64,000 nucleotides of DNA from DATKKM01 sp036741795 (GCA_036741795.1 DAINRO010000002.1:28179-92178); one strand, 5' to 3'. Positions 34,094 to 42,728 are shown, counted from the first letter of the stretch. Notes: generated from the letters alone by a model not told the origin. Translations and numbers: made by a program.

Positions 34094-35572
34094 ATGTTCG
34101 GGCGCCTCGAGTACAAGTGGACCGTCGGCGTCGTCTTCGTTTTCGGGCTCTTCATGGAGCTCCTGGACATGACGATCGTCAACGTCGCGATCCCCGACCT
34201 CGCGAACGAGTTCGACGCCACCACGACCGAGGTCCAGTGGGTCGTCACCGGCTACCTCCTGAGCCTCGCTGTAGTCATCCCCGTCTCTGGCTGGCTTGGA
34301 GACCGCTTCGGCACGAAGAAGATCTTCATGCTGGCGCTGTTCCTCTTCACATCCGCCTCCCTTGCCTGCGGCCTCGCCTGGAGCATCGAGTCCCTCATCT
34401 TCTTCCGCGTCCTCCAGGGAGTCGGCGGCGGCATGCTCACCCCCGTCGGCACCGCGATGCTCTTCCGCGCCTTCCCGCCGCACGAGCGCGCCCGCGCCTC
34501 CTCCATCCTCATGATCCCCATGGTCGTCGCCCCGGCCAGCGGCCCCGTCATCGGCGGCTTCCTCGTCGAGTACTACGACTGGCGCTGGATCTTCCTCATC
34601 AACGTCCCGGTCGGCATCCTCGGCTTCGCCTTTGCCGGCATGTTCCTCAGGGAGGAGAAGCAGGATAACCCCGGCCGCCTCGACGTCCCCGGCGTCATCC
34701 TCGCCTCCGTCGGGCTCGGCACCCTCATGTACGCGCTCGCCGAATCGGGGGAGCGGGGGCTCGGCGACCCCACGGTCCTCGCGCTCGGCGCCGCCGGCCT
34801 CGTCACGCTTGCCGCTTTCGCCATCGTCGAGCTGCGCACCGCCGAGCCTATGATCGACATGCGGCTCTTCCAGAACCGCCTCTTCTCCGCAACCAACGTC
34901 GTCCAGTTCGTGGGCTTCGCCGGCCTCATGGGAGGACTGTTCCTCCTTCCGCTTGTGCTCCAGTCCCCCGCCACGATGGGCCTCGGCGCTTTCGAATCGG
35001 GGCTCACCACGTTCCCGCAGGCGATCGGCGTTGTCACGATGGTCCAGGTCAGCAGCCGCTTATACCCGCGCGTCGGCCCTCGCCGGTTACTGATGATCGG
35101 CCTCGGCGGGGTTTCGCTGACGATGCTCACGTTCGTCTGGCTCGATACCGACACGAACCTCTGGTTCGTCCGTGGCGCCATGTTCGCCCGCGGCTGCTTC
35201 TTCTCGTTCCTGCTGGTCTCGCTCCAGACCGCCACCTTCGCCACCATCAGCCCGGCGATGATGGGCCGCGCCAGCGCGATCTCCAGCGCCGGCCGCCAGG
35301 TCGGCGCCAGCTTCGGCGTCGCCCTCCTCGCCACCGTCCTCACCAGCCGCCTCACCCACTACGGCGGCGGCCTCGAACCCGGCTCGAACACCGCCGCCAC
35401 CTTCGATGCCTTCGACGACGCCTTTATCGTCGCCTCCGCCATCACCGCCATCGGCATGGTCGCCGCCTTCTTCGTCAGCGACAAGGACGCCGCGGTCTCC
35501 ATGCGCCAGGCCCCAGCCCCGCCCGCAACCGAGGACGTGCAGGCGCGGGCGCCCGTCGCCGCAGGGCGTTGA
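34094..35572 (+). CDS. DHA2 family MFS drug exporter (EmrB/QacA type)
   Basis: A 492-residue major facilitator protein with about 14 predicted helices. Motif D1 is LDMTIVNVAIP near residue 24, motif A is GWLGDRFGTKK near 72, and motif C is APASGPVIGGFLVEYYDWRW near 142, diagnostic of proton-driven 14-helix exporters. It starts 12 bases after the oxidoreductase stop, so it probably shares the TetR-controlled transcript. No membrane-fusion partner (EmrA) is adjacent. Confidence 0.93.
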   Translation: MFGRLEYKWTVGVVFVFGLFMELLDMTIVNVAIPDLANEFDATTTEVQWVVTGYLLSLAVVIPVSGWLGDRFGTKKIFMLALFLFTSASLACGLAWSIESLIFFRVLQGVGGGMLTPVGTAMLFRAFPPHERARASSILMIPMVVAPASGPVIGGFLVEYYDWRWIFLINVPVGILGFAFAGMFLREEKQDNPGRLDVPGVILASVGLGTLMYALAESGERGLGDPTVLALGAAGLVTLAAFAIVELRTAEPMIDMRLFQNRLFSATNVVQFVGFAGLMGGLFLLPLVLQSPATMGLGAFESGLTTFPQAIGVVTMVQVSSRLYPRVGPRRLLMIGLGGVSLTMLTFVWLDTDTNLWFVRGAMFARGCFFSFLLVSLQTATFATISPAMMGRASAISSAGRQVGASFGVALLATVLTSRLTHYGGGLEPGSNTAATFDAFDDAFIVASAITAIGMVAAFFVSDKDAAVSMRQAPAPPATEDVQARAPVAAGR

Positions 35573-35655
35573 AACGTGACACTTGACGCCTACCTTAGCG
35601 TATGCTCAGATAACCGCGCGAAACGCATCCGCCCAAACCCAACTGGAGGAACCCC

Positions 35656-36711
35656 ATGAAAGCAGCAATCAAGCCCTCGAACGGCGTCGTCGAGATGATG
35701 GACGTCCCCACCCCGGAGCCGAAGCCCGGCGAGATCGTCGTTAAGATGAGCATGGCCACCGTCTGCGGCAGCGACATGCACTTCGTCGACGAGTTTGCGA
35801 ACGAGATGCTCAACTTCGCCTTCCCCGGCTCCCTCCTGGAGCAGGGCCTCCCCATGGGCCACGAGGGCGTCGGCACCGTCGCCGCCGTCGGCGACGGCGT
35901 CACCAAGTTTGCGGAGGGCGACCGCGTCGTCTCTTCCTGCCTCGTTGGCTGTGGCCGCTGCCATGAGTGCATGTCGGTGGACCACAGCGTCTGCTCCGGC
36001 GGCGGGCGCGTCCTCTTCGGCTGCCAGGCCGAGTACTACGTCGTCCCCTTCGCCGACTTCAATGCCACCAAGGTCCCCGACTCGGTCAGCGACGAGCACG
36101 CCATCCTCATCTCCGACATCCTCTCCACCGGCTTCGGCGCCATCGAGCGCGCCGAGACCGGCTTCGGCGCCTCCGTTGCCGTCTTCGCCCAGGGTCCCGT
36201 CGGCCTCATGGCCACCGCCGGCGCCCGCGCCCGCGGCGCGGGCCTCGTCATCGGCGTCGACACGATGGACGACCGCCTGGAGATGTCGAAGAAGTTCGGC
36301 GCCAACGTCACGATCAACGCCAAGGAGAAGAACGCCCCGCAGGAGATCCTCGCCCTCACCGGTGGCGGCGCCGACGTCGCCGTCGAGGCAGTCGGCACCC
36401 AGGCCACGTTCGAGGCCGCTACGCAGTCCATCCGCCGCGGCGGGGTCGTCTCGTCCATCGGCGTCTACGGCCTCACGCCGCAGCTCTCGATGCCGACGCT
36501 CGCGCCGTCGTTTCTCCACCGCAAGGTAGTCACCACCCTCTGCCCCTCCGGCAGCGACCGCATGGCCTACCTCTGCAACCTCATCGCCAACAGCAACATC
36601 GACCTGAGCCCCCTCTTCACGCACCGGATGACGCTGGACGAGACGCCGAAGGCCTACGACCTCTTCCGCAGCAAGACCGAAGGCGTGCTGAAGATCGCGA
36701 TCACGCCGTAG
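35656..36711 (+). CDS. Zinc-dependent alcohol dehydrogenase (MDR family)
   Basis: A 351-residue medium-chain dehydrogenase. Catalytic zinc ligands: Cys in ATVCGSDMH (about 37) and His-Glu in PMGHEGVG (about 69-70). Structural zinc Cys set: CGRCHECMSVDHSVC (about 98-112). The cofactor Rossmann fold has VFAQGPVGLMATAGARARG near 177, followed by VIGVDTMDDRLEM with an acidic strand end that favours NAD(H). GGAGGA precedes ATG 35656. The substrate alcohol or aldehyde is unknown. Confidence 0.92.
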   Translation: MKAAIKPSNGVVEMMDVPTPEPKPGEIVVKMSMATVCGSDMHFVDEFANEMLNFAFPGSLLEQGLPMGHEGVGTVAAVGDGVTKFAEGDRVVSSCLVGCGRCHECMSVDHSVCSGGGRVLFGCQAEYYVVPFADFNATKVPDSVSDEHAILISDILSTGFGAIERAETGFGASVAVFAQGPVGLMATAGARARGAGLVIGVDTMDDRLEMSKKFGANVTINAKEKNAPQEILALTGGGADVAVEAVGTQATFEAATQSIRRGGVVSSIGVYGLTPQLSMPTLAPSFLHRKVVTTLCPSGSDRMAYLCNLIANSNIDLSPLFTHRMTLDETPKAYDLFRSKTEGVLKIAITP

Positions 36712-36732
36712 GGGATAAGGCCGGGCGTACCA

Positions 36733-37224
36733 ATGCTTGCGCGATCCCTGGTCGTCGCCGTGCTCTGCTTGCTCGCGGGTTGCGGCGACGATGACGACGC
36801 CGAAAGTCCAGGGACGCTGTTTACCCACCCAGCGTCGGCTTCGTGCGAATGGCAGGAGCAGGGGCCAACACCCGGCGCCGTGATGATCGCCGGGCATGCG
36901 GACGAGGAACAAGCTGTACTCGTTCACTTCATCGTCCCGGAATCCACGTTTGACCTCGAGACCTACTTCCCACTCGAAGACCGGTTGGTCGAGCAGCTGG
37001 ACCTGGCAGGCATCGGCGAGTTTGATGGCAACGAGGTCGGTCCCCTCATGAGTGACACGAGCAAGGTCGAATACACGATCTACACGTACGGCGAGAGTGC
37101 AGAGAGAGTCGCGGAACTGGTCATGCCGGAGGTCTGCAACTACGCGTCCGGTGCCGAAGTCGAGATTGTAAAGCGGTACGGCGAACCGGGTGCCCCAGAG
37201 GCCACGCTGATCCCCGCGGAGTAG
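36733..37224 (+). CDS. Lipoprotein of unknown function
   Basis: A 163-residue protein with a lipoprotein signal ending LLAGCGDDDD (Cys near residue 17). The mature part holds two further Cys (SASCEWQEQ and EVCNYASGA) that may pair. I recognise no family. It starts 21 bases after the alcohol dehydrogenase stop and may be cotranscribed. Confidence 0.7.
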   Translation: MLARSLVVAVLCLLAGCGDDDDAESPGTLFTHPASASCEWQEQGPTPGAVMIAGHADEEQAVLVHFIVPESTFDLETYFPLEDRLVEQLDLAGIGEFDGNEVGPLMSDTSKVEYTIYTYGESAERVAELVMPEVCNYASGAEVEIVKRYGEPGAPEATLIPAE

Positions 37225-37299
37225 GCGTCCGCGCCAGTAACGTTAACCGCACCCTTACCGTCTAACTCCTCGAGCGCTCGAAGCGCCCAGGAATTGGAT

Positions 37300-38733
37300 A
37301 TGGCCATTCGCATCGCCGCGTTAGCGGTCGCAGTACCACTCATCGCATTCGGGGCGTTCCTCTGGATCCCGGGTCTTGACCACTCGTGGGGGACGTTCAG
37401 CTTCCACTTCTACGTCGTCTCCGCCGCCTCCATCCTCTCTGCGATCGCCTGCCTGGTCTTGATCGTCTCCGCTCGCACGCTGCGCGAGACCCGCGTCATG
37501 TTCCTGGCGCTCGCCTTCTTCGCGCTCGGTACCTTCTTTGCTATTCATGGACTCACTACCCCAGGATTCATCTACGACGCTCCCCATGCCGCGCTCGAGC
37601 GCTCACCGTGGCTCGCCACACTTGCCGCCGGCACTTTCGCGGCCCTGAGCGTCATCTCCATCCCGGCGCTCACCGACCGCGTCAAGCTGCGCGGCCCCGA
37701 GGCAGTCTTCGCCGTGTGCGCCAGCGTCATCGTCGGTTATTTCGTGATTAGCCTGGCATTCCCCGACTGGCTCACCGGCTTCCCGACCCAGGAGGAGTGG
37801 TTCCAGCACGTCCTCACGGCGACGACCATCGGCCTCCTGTGCTTCGCCGCCTGGCGCTACTTCCAGTCCTACCTGTTCGCCCGACTCCCCGGTCAACTCG
37901 CGCTCGCGGTGGGCCTCGTCTTTCTCGCGGAGGCCCAGATCTCGCTCGACTTCGGCCACTTCTGGTTCTACTCCTGGTGGATGTACCACGGCCTCTTCCT
38001 CATCGCCTTCCTCACCGTAATCGGCGCCTGGGCGCTCGAATTCGCCCGGGCCCGAGACGGCCGTGCCATCGCGGACGGCCTCGCGATGCGCGACGCCCTC
38101 ACCCAACTCGGCCGCGGCCGGCCCGCCGACCTCGTCCTCCTGGCCGACCAGATCGAGAGCCACGACCTGGAGACGTCGCGCCACGTGGACCGCGTCGCCG
38201 CCCTCGCTTTCGCCATCGGTAAAGAATGCGGCTTCGGAGCCTCCCGGCTGAGGGACCTGGTCCTCGCCGCCCAGATGCACGACGTTGGGAAGATTGGATT
38301 GCCACCCTACATCCTGGCCAAGACCGAACCCCTCACGGACGTCGAATGGGCACAGATCAAGCAGCACCCCGACAAGGGCCGGGAGATCGTCAACCGCGCC
38401 CACGGCCATTCCAGCATTGCCACGGTCATCCGACATCACCACGAACGCTTCGAGGGGGGCGGCTATCCGGACGGCCTTTCCGGGGACGATATCCCGCTGG
38501 AGTCGCGCATCATATCCGTCGCCGATACTTTCGACGCCCTGACCTCGGACCGGCCCTACCGCCCGGCCATGACTATCGCCGAGGCCTGCTACGAACTGCT
38601 GCGCGTCGCCGGCACCCAGCTAGACCCTAATCTCGTGGATGTCGCCGTGCGAGTCATTGTCGGCACGGGACAGACCGACACCAACGGCGCAACCGGGGTT
38701 ACTCCCGCCGAGGAGCTGCAAGAAGCCAGCTAA
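37300..38733 (+). CDS. Membrane HD-GYP domain protein (likely c-di-GMP phosphodiesterase)
   Basis: A 477-residue protein from ATG 37300 (AGGA 7 bases before; an in-frame TTG two codons upstream is less likely). Residues 1-245 form about eight transmembrane helices, a membrane sensor or anchor. The HD-GYP domain is at about 275-455: HVDRVAALAFAIG, the intact HD motif QMHDVGKIGLPPYIL, PDKGREI, then HHHERFEGGGYPDGLSGDDIPL and the end-signature DTFDALTSDRPYRPA. All metal ligands are present, so c-di-GMP hydrolysis is expected. One of three HD-GYP proteins in the window. Confidence 0.92.
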   Translation: MAIRIAALAVAVPLIAFGAFLWIPGLDHSWGTFSFHFYVVSAASILSAIACLVLIVSARTLRETRVMFLALAFFALGTFFAIHGLTTPGFIYDAPHAALERSPWLATLAAGTFAALSVISIPALTDRVKLRGPEAVFAVCASVIVGYFVISLAFPDWLTGFPTQEEWFQHVLTATTIGLLCFAAWRYFQSYLFARLPGQLALAVGLVFLAEAQISLDFGHFWFYSWWMYHGLFLIAFLTVIGAWALEFARARDGRAIADGLAMRDALTQLGRGRPADLVLLADQIESHDLETSRHVDRVAALAFAIGKECGFGASRLRDLVLAAQMHDVGKIGLPPYILAKTEPLTDVEWAQIKQHPDKGREIVNRAHGHSSIATVIRHHHERFEGGGYPDGLSGDDIPLESRIISVADTFDALTSDRPYRPAMTIAEACYELLRVAGTQLDPNLVDVAVRVIVGTGQTDTNGATGVTPAEELQEAS

Positions 38734-38752
38734 TTCGGCCCCCCGCGCTACC

Positions 38753-38761
38753 TGCTAGAAT
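38753..38761 (+). promoter_or_regulatory. Extended -10 of larE
   Basis: TGC-TAGAAT ends 10 bases before GTG 38772, with no Shine-Dalgarno between. It is the clearest member of the TGC-TAGAnT group. Confidence 0.55.
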
Positions 38762-38771
38762 CGGTAGCGCC

Positions 38772-39605
38772 GTGGCTACCGAAATCTCCTCAATCGACCA
38801 GAAACTCGACCTCCTAACCGGCATCCTCCGCGAAATGGGGTCCGTCCTCGTTGCGTATTCGGGCGGCGTAGATTCCACCTTTATCGCAGCCGCCGCCTAC
38901 GACGCCCTCGGCGACCGCGCCCTCGCCGTGACCGGCGTCTCGCCCTCCGTGCCAGCCAAAGAGGTGGAGGAGGCCAAAGACCTGGCGGCACGTATCGGCA
39001 TCAGTCACGAGCTGATAGACACCAGCGAGATCGACGACCCGGATTACGTCAAGAATGACGCCAACCGCTGCTTCCACTGCAAGGACGAACTGTACTCGAA
39101 GCTCCAGTCCCTCGCCGCCGCGAAGTCCATCGCATGGGTCGTGGATGGATGCAACCTCGACGACACCGGCGACTTTCGCCCCGGCCGCCGCGCCGCCGAA
39201 CAGCACAACGTCCGCAGCCCGCTGGTTGAGGCCAGCCTCACCAAGGCCGACATCCGCGAACTGTCCCGCGAACGCGGACTCCCCACCTGGGACAAACCGG
39301 CGATGGCCTGCCTCGCCTCCCGCATCCCTTACGGCACTCCGGTGACGATCGAGAACCTGTCCAACGTCGAACAGGCTGAGGCGTATCTCCGCTCGCTTGG
39401 CGTCCGCCAGGTCCGCGTCCGACACCACGTCCTCCCCACCGGCGATACCCTCGCTCGTGTCGAGACCGATGATGAAGGCCTGGCAGTGCTGCTTCCCGTA
39501 CGCGCTCAGGTCAACGACCGCTTGCGGGCACTCGGCTACCTCTACGTGACCTTGGACCTGCTGGGATACAGGCAAGGAGCGATGAACGAGGCGCTAGAGA
39601 AGTGA
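38772..39605 (+). CDS. larE: LarE-type ATP-dependent sacrificial sulfur transferase
   Basis: A 277-residue PP-loop ATPase: AYSGGVDSTFIA near residue 28 binds ATP; NRCFHCKDELY near 97 and CLASRIPYGTPV near 178 match LarE, the latter containing the Cys whose sulfur is donated in many members. LarE adds thiocarboxylates to the nicotinic-acid-derived precursor of the nickel-pincer cofactor. No larB, larC or larA gene is in the window, so its cofactor product is uncertain. The last codon overlaps the DinB gene start (GTGA). Confidence 0.92.
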   Translation: MATEISSIDQKLDLLTGILREMGSVLVAYSGGVDSTFIAAAAYDALGDRALAVTGVSPSVPAKEVEEAKDLAARIGISHELIDTSEIDDPDYVKNDANRCFHCKDELYSKLQSLAAAKSIAWVVDGCNLDDTGDFRPGRRAAEQHNVRSPLVEASLTKADIRELSRERGLPTWDKPAMACLASRIPYGTPVTIENLSNVEQAEAYLRSLGVRQVRVRHHVLPTGDTLARVETDDEGLAVLLPVRAQVNDRLRALGYLYVTLDLLGYRQGAMNEALEK

Positions 39606-40048
39606 CCGCTTCAACCTTCGAAGCAGACCTCGAAACCGCCCTCGCGGACGCCACCCGCGCCCGCGCCGACCTCGTGTCGACTGTCCAGTGCCTCACGGAG
39701 GCCGACCTCGACAAAGTGAAGCGCGGCGGCTGGCCTATCCACCGTGTCATCACGCACACCATCGAGCACGACTATTACATGGCGATGTTCGTCGCCTCCG
39801 CCCGCGGGGAGCGGTTCACTGGGAGCAGCGATGCAACCTGTGGCGGCCAATCCATCGACGAGGTCCTCTGCCGGATGGAAGCGGGCCGCACTGCCCTGCT
39901 ATCGGCCGTGAATGGCATCGCTGAGGACGACTTTTACACCCTGAAGACGATCGGCCTGGAGGAGTTCAGTCCTCTGTCCGCGATCGAAAATGCTGCCACG
40001 CACGACCGCGAGCACCTCGAACAGGTCCATTCGATACTCGCCTCCTGA
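39602..40048 (+). CDS. DinB-like domain protein
   Basis: A 148-residue four-helix bundle of the DinB/YfiT type. Likely metal-binding His are in HRVITHTIEHDYYMAM (about 49-64) and NAATHDREHLEQVHS near the C-terminus. Family members include thiol-dependent metalloenzymes and stress proteins; the function here is unknown. GTG 39602 overlaps the larE stop, so it is translationally coupled. Confidence 0.82.
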   Translation: MTASTFEADLETALADATRARADLVSTVQCLTEADLDKVKRGGWPIHRVITHTIEHDYYMAMFVASARGERFTGSSDATCGGQSIDEVLCRMEAGRTALLSAVNGIAEDDFYTLKTIGLEEFSPLSAIENAATHDREHLEQVHSILAS

Positions 40049-40078
40049 AGTCCGTCGGTAGCCCCTCGCCAGTCACGC

Positions 40079-40087
40079 CGCTAGAGT
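40079..40087 (+). promoter_or_regulatory. -10 element before the HAD gene
   Basis: CGC-TAGAGT ends six bases before GTG 40094, again implying a start site at the initiation codon. Confidence 0.45.
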
Positions 40088-40093
40088 AAGTCT

Positions 40094-40882
40094 GTGGCCA
40101 TCACGACCGTCTTCTTCGATCTCGGCGACACCCTCTGGCACTTCCCGAAGATGCCTCCACGGGACGTCGTTCGCGGCCAGACGATGAAGCAGATCGCCGC
40201 CCTTCTCGGAGAGTGGGGCGAGGAAATCGCGGGCGAGCGCAGGATGCTCGGTCGCGACATCCGCTTCGCTATCGAGGAGGAGACGCACCAGGCCTTCCAC
40301 GGCGACTGCGTCGATCCGAACTACCCGGAGATCTGCCGCCGCATCGCGAAGAAGCACGACCTCGATCTGACGACAGAGCAGAGCGAGGAGTTATGGGAAG
40401 CCTGGAACCTCGGTGGGATGTTCCTCGGCCGCGCGCTTTATCCCGGCGTCCTCGAGACGCTGGAGGAGCTCAAGCGGCGGGGGTATCGCATTGCAGCCAT
40501 CACCAACCGCGGCTACGGCGGTCCCAAGTTCCTCGAAGAAGTGCGCGAACTCGGCCTTGAGCCGTACTTCGAGATGATGGCCGTCTCTTGCGACGTCGGC
40601 TACCTCAAGCCCCACCCGCGCATCTACCAGTACGCGATCGAGCGCATGGACGTCGAACCCGAAGAGTGCGCCATGGTCGGCGACAACTGGCGCGCCGACG
40701 TCGAGGGCGCCAAGACCCTCGGCCTCACTGCCATCTGGTTCCAACCCCCGGAAGACGAGCCCGTAGAGGCCGCCACCGATACCCACGAAACGACGGGACC
40801 CGTTGCCCCGGACTACTCCATCACCGAGATTCCGCAACTGCTGGACCTGCCGATCTTCCAGGGACCCGCCCTCTCCGCGTAG
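40094..40882 (+). CDS. HAD superfamily hydrolase
   Basis: A 262-residue haloacid dehalogenase-fold enzyme. Motif I is FFDLGDTLW at residues 7-15: the nucleophile Asp9 is followed by Gly11 and Asp12, as in phosphatase-like members. Motif II is AAITNRG near 137, motif III the Lys in GYLKPHPRIY near 174, and motif IV MVGDNWRADVEGA near 197. A helical cap lies between motifs I and II. Probably a small-molecule phosphatase, substrate unknown. The stop codon is the first part of a palindromic repeat. Confidence 0.9.
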   Translation: MAITTVFFDLGDTLWHFPKMPPRDVVRGQTMKQIAALLGEWGEEIAGERRMLGRDIRFAIEEETHQAFHGDCVDPNYPEICRRIAKKHDLDLTTEQSEELWEAWNLGGMFLGRALYPGVLETLEELKRRGYRIAAITNRGYGGPKFLEEVRELGLEPYFEMMAVSCDVGYLKPHPRIYQYAIERMDVEPEECAMVGDNWRADVEGAKTLGLTAIWFQPPEDEPVEAATDTHETTGPVAPDYSITEIPQLLDLPIFQGPALSA

Positions 40883-40903
40883 CTGCAGGCCTTCAGGCCT
40901 GCA
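40880..40903. repeat. REP-like hairpin, copy 1
   Basis: TGCAGGCC and GGCCTGCA around the loop TTCA, starting in the TAG stop of the HAD gene. A sister copy is at 43979-44002 with one compensated base-pair change. Each lies directly at the end of a gene. Confidence 0.75.
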
Positions 40904-40911
40904 AGAGCAGG

Positions 40912-41475
40912 TCAGAACTCCAGCCGCATTATCGGCCGCCCATCCCGCGCCACCTCAACAAACCCGGCCCGGTCAAACACCGAGCGAACGCCATGGTACC
41001 CGCGGTCACCCTTCAGCTCCTCCGTCGGCTCCACCGGGTACGCCTCCAGCATCGTGGCGCCATGAGCCTTCGCGTAGTCGATCGCGCCCTCCAGCAACCG
41101 CCCCGAGAGCCCGGTGCGCCGGTGTTCCTTGCCCACGACGAAGCAGACGACGGACCAAATCGATCCTTCGTCATCAAGCCCAAGCCGCTTGAGCGAAGTG
41201 GAGTGCACAAGCCGCGGATAATTCGCCTTCCGGTCCAGCGACACCCACCCCGCAACCTCCCGGTCCACGTACGCGATCAACCCCGGCTCTTCCCCTGACT
41301 CCACAAGCGACTTTATGTCCGCCTTGTTCTCCCGCGCCTTAGCCTTCGCCATCTCGCTGGAGCGCCGCCTAAACCACATGCACCAGCACCCGTAGGACGC
41401 GCCGCTAGGCCCGAACAATCGCTCCAGATCGTCCCAGCGATCGGGAGTAGCGGGGAGGATCTCTACTTTCGACAT
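40912..41475 (-). CDS. GNAT family N-acetyltransferase
   Basis: A 187-residue acetyltransferase from ATG 41475 (SKVEILPATPDRWDDLERLF). The acetyl-CoA-binding segment is CFVVGKEHRRTGLSGRLLEGA near residues 112-132 (R-x-x-G-x-S/G variant), followed by MLEAYPVEP and FDRAGFVEV. The Cys/Trp-rich GCWCMWFRR near 32 recurs in one subgroup of this family. The substrate is unknown. It is divergent from the arginine operon, 61 bp from that operon's leader ORF. Confidence 0.88.
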   Translation of the reverse strand: MSKVEILPATPDRWDDLERLFGPSGASYGCWCMWFRRRSSEMAKAKARENKADIKSLVESGEEPGLIAYVDREVAGWVSLDRKANYPRLVHSTSLKRLGLDDEGSIWSVVCFVVGKEHRRTGLSGRLLEGAIDYAKAHGATMLEAYPVEPTEELKGDRGYHGVRSVFDRAGFVEVARDGRPIMRLEF

Positions 41476-41497
41476 GGCGCGATTATACGTACTCTCC

Positions 41498-41526
41498 TTG
41501 ACACACCCCCACGCCACACATATCGT
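41498..41526 (+). promoter_or_regulatory. Promoter of the arginine operon
   Basis: TTGACA (41498-41503), 17-bp spacer, TATCGT (41521-41526). The expected start near 41533 is three bases before the leader-peptide ATG. Confidence 0.65.
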
Positions 41527-41535
41527 ATCCACATC

Positions 41536-41610
41536 ATGACGCACACGTACGAGGCACGCGCCCGACGAGCCCGACCGAACAGTGGGGTAGCTACGCGCGC
41601 ATCGTTGTAA
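41536..41610 (+). CDS. Putative arginine-rich leader peptide of the arg operon (24 aa)
   Basis: A 24-codon ORF whose centre reads EARARRARP: four Arg codons within seven (CGC 41557, CGA 41563, CGA 41566, CGA 41572) plus one at 41596. CGA is rare in the neighbouring argC, which uses mostly CGC. It ends in TAA 41608-41610. It lies between the operon promoter and a Rho-independent terminator before argC, the place and composition expected of an attenuation leader peptide. No Shine-Dalgarno is present; the predicted start site is at the ATG, so translation would be leaderless. Confidence 0.65.
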   Translation: MTHTYEARARRARPNSGVATRASL

Positions 41611-41670
41611 GCGTCGGTAGTCCGGACAGGACTTACGCCCCACCAGGAAACGGTGGGGTCTTTTATTTTC
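41582..41670 (+). terminator. Attenuator: antiterminator arm and Rho-independent terminator before argC
   Basis: Terminator stem CCCCACC (41638-41644) and GGTGGGG (41652-41658), 7-base loop, followed by TCTTTTATTTT. GTGGGG at 41582-41587, inside the leader ORF, repeats the distal arm and can pair instead with CCCCAC (41638-41643), blocking the terminator. A hairpin at 41617-41636 (GTAGTCC/GGACTTAC) sits between and would stack on that alternative stem. Confidence 0.75.
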
Positions 41671-41681
41671 TGGAGAATCGA

Positions 41682-42728
41682 ATGGCAGTCAAAGTCGGAA
41701 TCATAAACGTCACCGGGTACGCGGGTGCCGAACTCGCGCGCCTCCTGCATAACCACCCCGAAGTCGAGATCACATCAATCACCGGCCGCAGCGAAGCAGG
41801 CAAGAAGCTGACAGAGGTCTTCCCTCACCTCGCAGAGATCGATCTCACCATAGAACCAGATCTCACGGACAGCATCGACTTCGTGTTCTCCGCCCTTCCC
41901 CACGCCGCCAGCGCGGAGGCCTGCGCGCCTCTCGCTCGCGCCGGTGTCGCGGTCGTCGATATCAGCGCCGACTTCCGTATCAAGGACCCCGCGGAATACA
42001 GCGAGTGGTACGGCGGCGCCCACCCTGCGCCGGACCTCCTTCCCGCAGCCGTCTACGGCCTACCCGAGATCTACCGCGAGCAGATCAAGTCCGCGAAACT
42101 CATCGCCAATCCCGGCTGCTACCCGGAAAGCGCCCTTCTCGGCCTGGCGCCGGCCGTGAAAGCAGGAATCATCGCTCCGGACGTCATCATCGACGCCAAG
42201 TCCGGCATCTCCGGCGCCGGCCGCGGCCTCAAACTCAACCTTCATCTCGGCGAGGCTGCCGAAAACGTCTCGGCTTACGGCCTCGACGGTCATCGCCACC
42301 TTCCGGAGGTCGTGCAGGAGTTGGCCAGCATGTGGCCCGTCGCAGAAGCGCCCACGAATGCGCGGCCGAAGGTCACGTTCACCCCGCACCTGGTCCCAAT
42401 GACGCGCGGCATCCTCTCTACCTGCTATGCACCGTTGAACGGCGGTGCGGCGCTGGACACAGCCACCGTTCGCCACGTCTACGAGGACTTCTACCGGGAG
42501 GAACCTTTCGTTCGGGTGGCGGATACCCCGCCCTCGACGAAACAGACCCGAGGCACGAACCACTGCCTGGTCTACCCGACGGTGGACTCCCGGGCGCAGC
42601 GCCTCGTCGTCGTCAGCGTCATCGACAACCTCGTCAAGGGCGCCGCCGGCCAGGCCATCCAGAACATGAACCTGATGCTCGGCTTCCCCGAGACCACGGC
42701 TCTCACCGGCCTGGCCGTGTACCCGTAG
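41682..42728 (+). CDS. argC: N-acetyl-gamma-glutamyl-phosphate reductase
   Basis: A 348-residue ArgC. The NADP-binding start VGIINVTGYAGAELARLL (residues 4-21), SALPHAASAEAC near 70, and the active-site Cys in NPGCYPESALLG near 147 are all present, followed by SGISGAGRGLK and the His-containing GLDGHRHLPEV. It reduces N-acetylglutamyl phosphate to the semialdehyde, the third step of arginine synthesis. GGAG lies 7 bases before ATG 41682. First structural gene after the attenuator. Confidence 0.97.
   Translation: MAVKVGIINVTGYAGAELARLLHNHPEVEITSITGRSEAGKKLTEVFPHLAEIDLTIEPDLTDSIDFVFSALPHAASAEACAPLARAGVAVVDISADFRIKDPAEYSEWYGGAHPAPDLLPAAVYGLPEIYREQIKSAKLIANPGCYPESALLGLAPAVKAGIIAPDVIIDAKSGISGAGRGLKLNLHLGEAAENVSAYGLDGHRHLPEVVQELASMWPVAEAPTNARPKVTFTPHLVPMTRGILSTCYAPLNGGAALDTATVRHVYEDFYREEPFVRVADTPPSTKQTRGTNHCLVYPTVDSRAQRLVVVSVIDNLVKGAAGQAIQNMNLMLGFPETTALTGLAVYP

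Noticed and set aside
33179..34483. 434-residue minus-strand ORF opposite the LLM oxidoreductase
   Set aside because: Its Glu/Asp/Val-rich, low-complexity composition is typical of the antisense of high-GC coding DNA. The plus-strand protein has clear family motifs.
35590..36927. 445-residue minus-strand ORF opposite the alcohol dehydrogenase
   Set aside because: Antisense shadow. No domain is recognisable, while the plus strand has complete zinc-binding motifs.
41533..41681. T-box riboswitch in the arg leader
   Set aside because: The leader before the terminator is only about 105 bases, too short for the usual stem I. GTGGGGTAGCTACGCG only vaguely resembles the T-box sequence. The Arg-rich ORF explains the region better.
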